DNA of 64,000 nucleotides from Arhodomonas sp051195215 (GTDB taxonomy: Bacteria; Pseudomonadota; Gammaproteobacteria; Nitrococcales; Nitrococcaceae), in NCBI RefSeq assembly GCF_051195215.1, contig NZ_JBNAZM010000019.1, forward strand, positions 1-64,000, in the 5' to 3' direction. Every line of letters starts with the position of its first letter. Positions within the stretch are counted from its first letter, which is position 1. Shown one piece after another: positions 38,001 to 47,300 of the stretch. The position numbers were made by a program, and so were the translations under genes. The notes beneath the pieces are model-generated. The model worked only from the letters and a program-made list of their open reading frames with translations. It made no database searches and had not been told where the DNA came from.

Positions 38001-41000
38001 GCGGAGCGGTTTCTCACCGATCCGTTCTGCAGTGAACCGCAGGCGCGCATGTACCGGTCCGGCGACCTGGTACGCCGGCTTCCCGACGGCTCGCTGGAGT
38101 ACCACGGCCGCAACGACGACCAGGTCAAGATCCGCGGCTTCCGCATCGAGCTCGGGGAGATCGAGGCCACCCTCGACCGCCACGAAGCCGTCGCACAGAG
38201 CGTCGTCACGGCCAGGGACACCGGCGAGGACCGGACGCTGGTCGCCTACGTGCGACCCAGCACCCAGTGGCTGGAAGAGACCTGGCATCAGCAGATCCAG
38301 GACTACCTCGACCAGTGGCAACGCGTCTTCGACGACGAATACCGCGGCGGCGAGCGCGACGTCACCGAAGACGACCTGAACCTCTCCGGCTGGGAAAGCA
38401 GCTACACCGGCTCCGCGATCGCCGAGTCCGACATGCGGGAATGGGTCGAGGGCACGGTTGACCGCATCCGCGAGCTCGCGCCGAAGCGCCTGCTCGAGAT
38501 CGGCTCCGGCACCGGCCTGCTGCTGTTCCGCTACGCCCCGTTGTGCGAAGCGGTGGAGGCGATCGACCTCTCGTCCGCCGCGCTGGACTACGTGCAACGC
38601 GGCATCGCGAAGCGCGGATGGCGCCACGTGCATCTCCGGCGGGGCGACGCGTTGTCCGTGGACGAGCTGTCCGGACAGACGTTCGACACCGTGGTGATCA
38701 ACTCGGTCGCCCAGTACTTCCCCAACCGCCTCTACTTCGAGGAAATGCTCCACCGTCTGCTGCCGCTGGTGGAAGACGGCGGCCGCATCCTCATCGGCGA
38801 TGTCCGCAACCTCGACCTGCTGCAGACCCATGCCTGCGCCGTGGAGCGCTGCCGGGCCGATGCGTCCGTGCCCGCGGCCACCCTGGCGAGCCGGGTGCAG
38901 CGCCGCTGCCGCCAGGAGAGCGAGCTGCTCTTCAGCCCGAGCTACTTCGCCCGGCTGCCGGACGAGCTCTCCGGCGTGGGCGCGGTGGACCTCCTGGTCA
39001 AGCGCGGCGTGAGCGACAACGAGATGCTCGCCTACCGCTACGACGTGATCATCACCAAGGGTGCCCCGGAGCAGCCGCAAACGCTCCCGTGGCTGGAAGC
39101 CGCCGACGCCGACGAGCTCCTCGCGTTACTCGCCGAAACGCGTTCGGAACCCTTCGGGGTCCGGGGCATCCTGAACCCCCGCATCACGGACGACGTGGGC
39201 GAGCTCGATCGTCTCTCCGGAAACGATGCGACCCACGAGGTGGCGCCCCTGCTGCACGGCGAACGTATGTCGGCGCAGCGACGGGCCCAGGCGCAACGCC
39301 TGGAAGAGGCACTGCGCGAGGCCGAGGCGATGGGCTACCGGGTGGCGGCCACCTGGTCGCAGGACCGCCCGGATGCCCTGGACGTGGTCTTCGGCAGGGG
39401 CCGGCTGCCCCGCGTCCACGCATCCGGCGCCTACAACGCCTCGCACCTGACCAACTTCCCGCGCATCGGCGATGCGGGATCGTCGATGGCGCGAACGCTC
39501 AAGGACCATCTCTCGCGAAGCCTGCCCGATTACATGGTGCCCGGCGCCTTCGTGCTGGTGGAACGGATTCCGCTGACCATCAACGGCAAGGTCGACAGGC
39601 GCGCCCTGCCCCCTCCCGACGACGACGGCGTCGTCAAGGAGGACTACGTGGCCCCGCGCACCCCGGTACAGCAGACCCTGTGCCGCCTGATCGCCGACGT
39701 GCTGGGCCTGGAGCGCGTGGGCCTGCGGGACGGGTTCTTCGAGCTCGGCGGCCATTCCCTGGTCGCGGTCCGGTTGGTGATGCGCATCAAGAACGAACTG
39801 GGGCGGGAGCTACCGCTCAAGCTGCTGCTCACCGGCGCCACCGTCGAGGAAATGGCCGCGGCGCTGGAAGAAGGGAACCCGGCGAGCGCCGGCGGCGAGG
39901 CCACGACCCCGCCACCGCCCGCCGTCTCCGGTGAGGCGGGGGAGGCCCCCCTGTCGCTTCAGCAACGCGACCTGTGGTTCCTGGAACGACCGGCACACCT
40001 GGGCCTGGCCCACGACAACGTGCAGTTCGCCTTTCGCCTGGAGGGCGCGCTGGACCGGGAGGCCTACGCCCGCAGCGTGCGCTTCCTGGTCCAGCGCCAC
40101 GCGATCCTGCGCACGAGCTTCGTGAAGAACGACGGCGAGCTCATTCAATGGATGAACCCCGCCGACGGCTTCGACGTGGCCGTCGCCAGTGTCGCCGACG
40201 ACGTCTGCGTTGCCGAATGGATGGACGCGGAACGGCAACGGCCGTTCCACCCCGGCGACCGATTCATGATCCGCGTGAGTCTGCTGGCCCTGTCGGCGAC
40301 GGAACACGTCGTGGTGGTCACCCGGCCGTGGGGCATCTTCGATGGCTGGTCCGTGGGCGTGTTCCTGACCGAGCTGCGCGCGGCCTACCGCGCCTTCAGC
40401 CAGGACCGGGAGCCCGAGCTGGCACCGCTGCCCCTTCAGTACGCCGACTTCGCCCGCTGGCAGCACGACACCATCGACCAGACCGAGCTGGACCGTCAGC
40501 GCGAATACTGGCGCCAGCAGCTCGCGGGGCTCGCCCCCTGCCTCTCGCTGCACACCGATTACCCGCGCCCTCCGGTGAAGTCCTACCGCGGCGCGGCGGT
40601 CGAGTTCGCGGCCCCGGCAGCGACCCTCGCCCGGTTGAAGGCGTTGGGGCGCGAGCAGGGCGCCAGCCTGTACATGACTCTGCTCGCGGCCTTCGCCGTG
40701 CTCGTGGGCCACTACAGCGACGACGACGAGCTGGTGATCGGCTCACCGTTCACCAACCGGCCCAAGGCGGAGCTGGAGCCGCTGGTGGGTTACTTCGTGA
40801 ACCACCTGGCACTGCGCCTGGGCGTGGACCCGTCACGGGCCTTCTCCGAGCTGCTCGCCGAGGCGGTACGGGTCACGGCGGAGGCGCACGATCACAAGGA
40901 TCTGCCCTTCGTCGACGTGGCACGGGCGGTGACCCAGACGAGCCCGGCTCACTCCCCGGTCTACCAGGTGCTCTTCAATCTCCTCCCCCTGGCGGAGGAC

Positions 41001-41378
41001 CGTGCCGGGCCCGACCCCGCCGACCTCCCGGTGCATCCGGTGAGCACGCACGCGGGCACCACCCGGCTCGACCTGTCGCTGACCGTTCGCGAGACCGCCC
41101 AGGGCCTGCAAGGCAGCCTCGAATACAGCACCGACCTCTTCTCGCGGCGGACGGCGGAACGCATGGCGCGGTGCTACGAGCGCCTGCTCACGGCGGTCGC
41201 CGGTGAGCCCGGGCAACCGCTGAGCCAGCTCTGGCGCGCGGCGGAATCCTCCGGGCAGCCGTCCGCGCCCGCGAGCGGCGACAACCGGACGCTCCACCCG
41301 GAGCGCGACACCCACGGCATTCGGCAGTCATCAGGCACCACGGCACTTCCCCGAACCACAGAGCGAGAACCGACGTGA
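32082..41378 (+). CDS. Two-module NRPS: C-A(Ser)-T-C(dual)-A(Thr)+nMT-T-C*
   Basis: The 3098-aa protein adds two amino acids to the incoming acyl chain. Domains: C1 (about 50-470; HHGISDG from His182); A1 (about 500-1000; YTSGSTGRPKG near 668) with code D-V-W-H-F-S-L-V-D-K, a standard serine code; T1 (Ser1067); C2 (about 1100-1560), whose opening ANVQDVYPLVSAQEGILFHH is typical of dual condensation/epimerisation domains, with HHIIEDA at 1286-1292; A2 (from about 1600; YTSGSTGTPKG near 1760), code D-F-W-N-V-G-M-V-H-K, a threonine code; an N-methyltransferase nested in A2 (about 2080-2330; LLEIGSGTG near 2137), then the A10 segment INGKVDRR; T2 (Ser2559); and a terminal C domain (about 2620-3050) in which TRPWGIFDG (from 2747) replaces HHxxxDG. 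Prediction: D-Ser then N-methyl-Thr. Start: ATG with AAGGA 7 nt upstream. The stop overlaps the GTG start of the next PKS gene. The last C domain has no A partner and probably does not condense. Confidence 0.92.
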   Translation: MSTSTDQQQALDVAGKIRSLSPRQKRALSALLRKKGIEPPSLGDLPPLPREGDAPVPLSFTQRRLWFLAELDGSSPAYNIPVAMRLDGPLDRESLIGALRAVVERHEVLRTRFIERDGVPYQHIGSVDDFQVVEEDLADREQLQDVCEREAATPFDLARDCLTRVRLLRLSDREHVLLVTMHHGISDGWSVNVFVRDLATLYEAFRAGAPAPLEPLAIQYADYSEWQHRWMEEDAQARQVAYWKKQLAGIEQRLSFPPDRERPPVKTYAGAREPVHCPAHLLRRLRELSAGRNVTLYMTLLAAYNVLLHRYTRETDLTVGTVTANRDLREIEGLIGFFANTLAIRADLSGDPTFAELLTRVKQVALEAYEHQRVPFEAVVEALNLERSPAHSPVFQTMLVLQEEQTQRVVNVGGLEVSPVDIEMPFTKFDLTFDLGETPDGLLGTVEYNTDLFDASTIRRFIRHFTALLESVVESPDQRISQLTMIDERERRQVLERWNDTARSFSNDRCLHQLFEEAVRSHPDRTALVDAERAWTYLELDAWANHIAAALRARGVGPDTIVGLCVQRSAEMVAGIYGILKAGGAYMPIDPAYPDDRVRELLQSSGARVALTQPALDAPGLDVAAHVIELHHDGHVSDRRGGAPGAAEGVDWLEPSTGVGPGNLAYVIYTSGSTGRPKGVMIEHRAAVNRIEWMQNEYRLTEADCVLQKTPFSFDVSVWEFFWPLLFGARLAIAAPGGHKDPGYLVTAIQRFGVTTLHFVPSMLRAMLQEPGWPECTSIRQVFCSGEALPADLCARHYALHSAPLHNLYGPTEAAVDVSHWSCPADAVPRTIPIGRPIQNIQLYVLNDNLEPQGVGCIGELYIAGVGLARGYLNAPEQTAERFVRNPFAREPDARMYRTGDLARWRADGTIEFFGRVDDQIKLRGFRIELGEIEHRLNTHPAVRASAVLLREDTADGRLLVAYVVLDEDTVLEHCRDELVQHLGQTLPEYMVPAAFVALPSLPVTAHGKLDRKSLPAPDIEAFARPDYVAPETTTERHLAELWAELIGFEAKRISAADNFFALGGHSLLIPVLVARLKAQGLPATVRDVFHATSLADLASRLDAADAGDDYQVPENRIPEGCTRITPSMLPLVELNQTQVDAIVAAVPGGAANVQDVYPLVSAQEGILFHHLLDPDNDPYLVSTLLVADDEAACQRFTAALQALVDRHDVMRTAVVTDDLPEPMQVVHRSARLPVQRVRLDEDPEAQARELLNDPDGIDLHQAPLLRLVIGDDPHSGRRYLIVTAHHIIEDATSLRLMLEELAVHMTGRTELLHPAPHYRDFVAHTLHHLVRDEVESHFRATLGDVREPTTPFGLRDVRGNALRYPQHRRALPGDLTDRIRAEAQRLRVSPACLFHAAWACVAAATTERDDVVFGTVMSGRMQGVPGVERMLGNFINTLPLRVRLADRSVRELVADVETGLQALIAREQSPLSLAQRSSGLDRDVPLFTSVVNFRHFERRHGDSAPPLTDDGGVRWLAEADSVNYPLAVSLDDFGAELSLHVQVDEAVSCETVMEHVEAALWGIVNALSVDDGSHTAAIELARPPAAPDGPAVAVTANAEPEEPRAECLHTTFETVAARTPDAPALVYEATTLRYAELNARANRLARHLRTLGVGPDVLVALCLPRSEHLVVSLLAVLKAGGAYVPVDPAAPVTRLQHILQDSRPRVVLTDGALPSGLDAGDVDVVDIHADSALWKNQSTVNLSGVGSSPNDLAYVIYTSGSTGTPKGVMVEHGNVARLFSATRAWFRFDENDVWTLFHSYAFDFSVWEIWGALLFGGRLVVVPQSVTRNPEAFYRLLCDERVTVLNQTPSAFRQLIEAQGENAPPHALRVVVFGGEALDVRTLRPWAARPVNRGTRLVNMYGITETTVHVTYRPIEEADLEQAGSPIGVAIPDLRLHVLDEHGQPVEDGAVGELFVGGAGVARGYLNRPELTAERFLTDPFCSEPQARMYRSGDLVRRLPDGSLEYHGRNDDQVKIRGFRIELGEIEATLDRHEAVAQSVVTARDTGEDRTLVAYVRPSTQWLEETWHQQIQDYLDQWQRVFDDEYRGGERDVTEDDLNLSGWESSYTGSAIAESDMREWVEGTVDRIRELAPKRLLEIGSGTGLLLFRYAPLCEAVEAIDLSSAALDYVQRGIAKRGWRHVHLRRGDALSVDELSGQTFDTVVINSVAQYFPNRLYFEEMLHRLLPLVEDGGRILIGDVRNLDLLQTHACAVERCRADASVPAATLASRVQRRCRQESELLFSPSYFARLPDELSGVGAVDLLVKRGVSDNEMLAYRYDVIITKGAPEQPQTLPWLEAADADELLALLAETRSEPFGVRGILNPRITDDVGELDRLSGNDATHEVAPLLHGERMSAQRRAQAQRLEEALREAEAMGYRVAATWSQDRPDALDVVFGRGRLPRVHASGAYNASHLTNFPRIGDAGSSMARTLKDHLSRSLPDYMVPGAFVLVERIPLTINGKVDRRALPPPDDDGVVKEDYVAPRTPVQQTLCRLIADVLGLERVGLRDGFFELGGHSLVAVRLVMRIKNELGRELPLKLLLTGATVEEMAAALEEGNPASAGGEATTPPPPAVSGEAGEAPLSLQQRDLWFLERPAHLGLAHDNVQFAFRLEGALDREAYARSVRFLVQRHAILRTSFVKNDGELIQWMNPADGFDVAVASVADDVCVAEWMDAERQRPFHPGDRFMIRVSLLALSATEHVVVVTRPWGIFDGWSVGVFLTELRAAYRAFSQDREPELAPLPLQYADFARWQHDTIDQTELDRQREYWRQQLAGLAPCLSLHTDYPRPPVKSYRGAAVEFAAPAATLARLKALGREQGASLYMTLLAAFAVLVGHYSDDDELVIGSPFTNRPKAELEPLVGYFVNHLALRLGVDPSRAFSELLAEAVRVTAEAHDHKDLPFVDVARAVTQTSPAHSPVYQVLFNLLPLAEDRAGPDPADLPVHPVSTHAGTTRLDLSLTVRETAQGLQGSLEYSTDLFSRRTAERMARCYERLLTAVAGEPGQPLSQLWRAAESSGQPSAPASGDNRTLHPERDTHGIRQSSGTTALPRTTEREPT

Positions 41379-44300
41379 CCAGCTCCGGAGCGGACAACGT
41401 GGCCGAGACCGATATCGCGATCATTGGCATGACGGGCCGGTTCCCCGGCGCCGACGACATTGCCGCCTTCTGGCGCCTGCTGCGCGAGGGTCAGGAGGGG
41501 ATCACGCGCTTCAGCCGGGACGAGCTGGAGGCGGCGGGCGTCCCCGCCAGCCTCCTCGACGACGGCCGGTACGTGCCGGCCCATGGCGTGATCCCGGATG
41601 CCGAGCTGTTCGACACCGCCTACTTCGAGTTCACCCCGGCCGAGGCGCAGTTCACCGACCCGCAGCACCGGATCCTGCTCACCGCGGGTCATGCCGCCCT
41701 CGAAAACGCGGGCTACGACCCCCTGCGCTTCGACGGCCTGATCAGCGCCTACGCCGGGGCGGCCATCAACACCTACCTGCAGCAGCAGGTCGTGCCCACC
41801 GTCGACCAGACGACCACGTCCAACCACTTCGCGGTCATGGTCGGCAACGACAAGGACTTCCTGGCCACCCGTCTCGCCTACAAGCTGGACCTCAAGGGCC
41901 CGGCCTACACCGTCCAGACCGCCTGCTCGACGTCCCTGGTGGCCATTCACCTGGCATGCCAGGGGCTGATCGCCGGCGAATGCGACATGGCCCTCGCCGG
42001 TGGCGTGACCATCAAGTGGCCCCAGACCAAGGGCTACCTGTACGAGGAAGGCGCGATCCTCTCGAACGACGGTCACGTGCGCACGTTCGACGCGGACGCC
42101 AGTGGCACGGTACTGGGCAACGGCGTTGGCGTGCTGGTGCTGAAGCCACTCGGCGACGCGCTCAGGGATCGCGACACCATCCACGCCGTGATCAAGGGCA
42201 CGGCGACCAACAACGACGGCTCCGGCAAGGTCAGCTTCGCCGCGCCCGGCGCACCGGGGCAGACCGCGGTGATCCGCGAGGCTCACATGGTCTCGGGGGT
42301 TCCTCCGCGCTCGCTCGGTTACGTCGAGGCCCACGGCACCGCCACGCGCCTGGGCGATCCCGTGGAGGTATCGGCGCTGACCCGGGCGTTCCGCGAGAGC
42401 ACGCCGGACCGGGGGTTCTGCGCCATCGGGTCGGTGAAGTCCAACGTCGGTCATCTGGACGCCGCCGCGGGCGTCGCCGGGGTCATCAAGACCGTGCTGA
42501 TGATGAAGCACCGGGCGCTCGTCCCCACGGTCAACTTCCAGACCGCGAACCCCGCCATCGATTTCGACGACAGCCCGTTCCGGGTCAGCACCGAAACGGC
42601 CCCCTGGCGCAGCGACGGCCCCTTGCGCGCCGGGGTCAGCTCCTTCGGCATCGGCGGCACCAACGCCCACGCGGTGCTGGAGGAATCCCCCGAGCCGGTC
42701 CCCACCGGGCCCTCACGCCCGGAGCAGATCCTGGTCGTCTCCGCGCGCACGCCCACCGCGCTGCGCACGGCCGCCGACGAGCTGGCGGATTACCTGGAGG
42801 GCGGCGACGTGGCCCCGCTGGCCGACGTCGCGTTCACCCTGGCCGTCGGCCGCCGGGCCCACGAATACCGGATCGCGGTACGAGGCGGAGAGCGCAACGC
42901 GCTGGCGGATGCGTTGCGAGCGGCGGAAGTGCCGGCCCAGCCGGGGGCGGGAGACATCTCCTTCGTGTTCGGCGAGGATGTGGCGGACGCCGCCGAGATC
43001 GGGCAGCGCTGGTGCGAGCGGGAGGCCGCGTTCGCCGAACACTGGCAGGCGGCGTGGGACGCCGGTGCCCGGGCGCTGTCGCAACCCGGGGCGGTGTTCG
43101 CGCTGCAGTATGCCCTCGGACGAACCTGGCTAGGCTGGGGCCTGGAGCCCGCCGCCATCCACGGCGACGGCGTGGCCGCACTGGCGGCGGCCTGCGTGGC
43201 GGAGACGCTCACGCTGGCCGAGGCCATGGGCCGGCTCCGCGCCAGCGATTACGAGGCACCGCGTCCCCGCCCCCGCGGCATCCCGACGCGCTCGGCCACC
43301 GAAGACGTCCGCGGGCTCGCCCTGGGCGTGGAGGACGGCCTGTGGCAGGCCGTCGCCCGGGCGTGGGCGCACGGGGCGCCGGTGGACTGGAACGCGTGGT
43401 TCGCGGGCGAAGAGCGCGGCCGCGTCCCCCTGCCGACTTACCCGTTCGAGGGCCGGCGTTGCTGGATGAAGGTCCCCGAGGCATCGCCCGAGCAGGCAGC
43501 GGGGCCGGGCCTCCATCCGATGCTGGACGAGAACGTCTCCACGCTGGACACCATGGCCTACCGCAGCGTGCGCACCGGCGGCGAGTTCTACCTCGCCGAT
43601 CACCGCATCGACGGCGAGCCGGTGATGCCGGCGGTGGGGTATCTCGAGATGGCCCGCGCCGGTGGCGAGCTCGCCACCGGGGAGGCAGTGCAGCTGCGCA
43701 ACGTCGCCTTCGACCAGCTCCTGTCGTACGCCCCGGGCCCGCGTGCCACCGAGGTGAGCCTGTTCCGCGAGCCGCGGGGCATCGGCTTCGAGATCATCGA
43801 CGAGTCCCGAATCTACGCCTCGGGCCGGCTTCACACCGAGGCAGTCGATACGCCGCCCGACCTCGATCTGGACGCCACCTCCCGGCGCTGCGGCGAGGTG
43901 ATCGATCACCAGAACTGCTACGCGGCGCTGAAGGCGCGTGGCCTGGACTACGGCCCGCGCATGCGTGCCCTGTCGCAAGTGGCCCTGGGCGACCGCGAAG
44001 CCCTGGGCACACTGGCGCTGCCCGAAGGCGCCGATCTGCCCGGCGCACTGCTGAACCCGGCGTTGCTCGATGGCGCGCTGCACGCGCTCGTGGTGCTGCT
44101 CTCGCGATCGTACGAAGCGGCGTCGACGCGCTTTCTGCCGCTGGCGCTCGACGAGCTGAACATCCACCAGCACCAGCCGTGGAACGGTACGTGCCAGGTG
44201 CACGTGCGCATCGACGAGGCAGGCGAGCACTCGGCACTCGCAAACCTGTCGCTGGTGAACGGGGACGGACGCGTCCTCGCCCGGCTACACGGGTTGGCGG

Positions 44301-47300
44301 TACGCGTCCTCGAAGCGACCCGGGCGCCCTCCCCACAGGCCGCGCTCTGGGTTCGCCAATGGGAGAACGCGCCCGCGGAAACCGCGGACGCTGCCACCGG
44401 GCCGGCGCTGGTGATCGCGGCGAGCGAGGCCCGGCGTGCGGCCCTCACCGGCGTACTGGGCACGGCAGGCATCGACGGGACCACGGCGTGCGACTTCGAA
44501 ACGCCCCTGGAATCGACGAACGCCCCCGCCACCGTGGTGGTGGACGAGCCGGAGCCGGCACAGGCGTTGGCGGTGGTACAGGAGCTCCTTCGGCTGCGGC
44601 CCAGCGCCCCCGTGCGCGTTCTGCTCGTGCATCGCGAGGACGCCACGGGCGCCCGGCCGGAGCGCGCGGCCCTCGCGGCCTTCGCACGCACCGTCCGGAC
44701 GGAAGCCCCCCTGCTGGCGATACAGACCGTCGGGCTGGCCGATACCGTCGACGAAATGGCCGCACTGTCCGCCGAGCTCCGGAGCCCGGGCACGGACACC
44801 GAGGTTCGCTACGCACCGCAGGGCCGTCAGGTTCGTAGCGGGGTCGAGCCCGCGCCGGCCGAGCCCGCCGCCCTGCGCGAGGGTGGCGTGTACATCGTCA
44901 GCGGTGGCGCCGGCGGGCTCGGCCGCACGATCGGTCGCTGGCTCGCCGAGCAGGCCGGGGTACAGGTCGTGTTGCTCGGCCGCGGGGCGCCCCCGCCGGA
45001 CGGCCTGGGCGAGCGCGTGACCTACCGCCGCGTCGACGTCTCCGATGCCGAGGCGCTCCCCCCGGTGCTGGCGGAAGTGCGCACGCAGCTCGGCCCGATC
45101 CGGGGCGTGATTCACGCCGCGGGCGCGCTTCGCGATAGCTTCGCCCTGCACAAGACCCCCGACGAGCTCGACGCGGTACTGACCCCGAAGGTGGCCGGTC
45201 TGCGGGCCCTCGACGCCGCCACCTCCGGTGACGACCTCGATTTCTTCGTGAGCTTCTCGTCCATCGCGGCCCACGTCGGCAACGCCGGGCAGTGCGACTA
45301 CGCCTACGCGAATGCATGCCTGGAGGCCTACGCGGAACGCAGCGACCGCATGACCGCGATCGCGTGGCCGATGTGGGCCGAAGGCGGCATGCGGCAGACC
45401 GAAGAAGCGGCCGCCGACATCGCCGAGCGCACCGGGTTCGGCGTTCTCCCCACGGAGACGGGGCTCGAGCTCCTGCAGCAAGCGCTCGGCACCCGAGGCG
45501 CGGTCATCGCCGCCTACGGGGACGAGCAACGCATGGCCGGTGCCCTGACGCGGGTCACGCCCTCCCACGCCTCGCCAGCGCCCGACGCCTCTGCCGGGCA
45601 GGACGACGCCCTGTATCCAAGCGCGTTGCGAATGCTCCGGGAGCTGTTGGCCGCCGAAACGGGCCTGGAACGTGACGAGCTCACCGAGGACGCGCCCTTC
45701 GAGCGCTACGGCATCGACTCGCTGATGATCACGAAGCTCAACCGCGAGCTCGAGCGGCGCTTCGATGGCCTGTCCAAGACGCTGTTCTTCGAGTACACGA
45801 CCCTGCAGGAGCTGGCGGGCTACTTCGCCGGGCACCATGCGGATGCGCTCCGGGAGACGACGGGCCCCCGGGAAGAGCCCACCGCCCCGGCCCCCTCGCC
45901 TTCCGGCACGCCCCGGACCACCCGGATCGTGCGCCGCGAGCGCATCCCCGATCAGGCGAACGCGGACGACGCCATCGCCATCGTCGGCATGGCCGGTCGT
46001 TACCCGATGGCCGACGATCTGGACGAGTTCTGGGCCAACCTGGCCGAAGGCCGGGACTGCATCCAGGAGATTCCGCCGGACCGCTGGGATTCCGGGCGCT
46101 GGTTCGATCCCGACCCGGCAACCCCGGGCCGCGCCCATACCCGCTGGGGTGGTTTCCTGCGGGATGTCGACCGCTTCGACCCGCTGTTCTTCGGCATCTC
46201 CCCGCGCCAGGCCGAGCTCATGGATCCCCAGGAGCGGCTGTTCCTGCAGACCGCCTGGCACGCCATGGAGGATGCCGGCTACCGCCGCGCCGACCTCTCG
46301 CGGCGCACGGTGGGCGTCTACGCCGGCGTGATGTACGGCGAATACCAGTTCCACGGTGCGCTGGACGTCCTGCGCGAGGGTGGACCGCTTACCGGCTCGT
46401 CGTTCGCCACCATCGCCAACCGCGTCTCCTACGCGCTCGACCTCTCCGGCCCGAGCATGGCGCTGGACACCATGTGCTCATCGTCGCTCACGGCCATCCA
46501 CCTCGCCTGCGAGAGCCTGCGCCGCGGGGAATCGGAGCTTGCCCTGGCGGGCGGGGTCAACGTGTCGGTGCATCCTTACAAGTACGCGTTCCTGAGCCAG
46601 GGCCGCTTCCTCTCCTCCGACGGCCGCTGCCGCGCCTTCGGCGCCGGTGGCGACGGCTACGTGCCCGGCGAAGGGGTCGGTGTCGTACTGCTCAAGCCGC
46701 GGGCGCAGGCCATCGCGGACGGCGACCGGATCCTGGGCGTGATCCTCGGCAGCGCCATCAATCACGGCGCCAGGACCCACGGCTACACCGTTCCGAGCCC
46801 GCGTGCCCAGCAGCGGGTGATCAGCACCGCCATGGAGCAGGCCGGGGTCTCCCCGGAGGACATCGGCTACATCGAGGCCCACGGCACGGGCACGTCCCTG
46901 GGCGACCCGATCGAGATCACGGGCCTGACCAACGCGTACGCCTCCGCCGGATCGGAACCCGGCCGCTGGGCCGTCGGCTCGGTGAAGTCCAACGTCGGCC
47001 ATCTCGAATCGGCGGCCGGCATGGCGGGCCTCACCAAGGTGGTGCTGCAGCTCGACAAGCACACCCTGGTTCCGTCCCTGCACGCCGACGAGCTCAACCC
47101 CAACATCGATTTCGCCCGCTCGCCGTTCCGCGTCCAGCGCGAACGCGCGCCCTGGCCCGATAGCGATGGCCCCCGCCGCGCCGGGCTCAGCTCCTTCGGG
47201 GCCGGCGGCGCGAACGCCCACCTAGTGGTGGAGGAATCCCCCGTCCCCGACCCCGTGGAGGACCGGCCCGCCGCCCGGCAGCGTGCCGACGAACCCGTAC

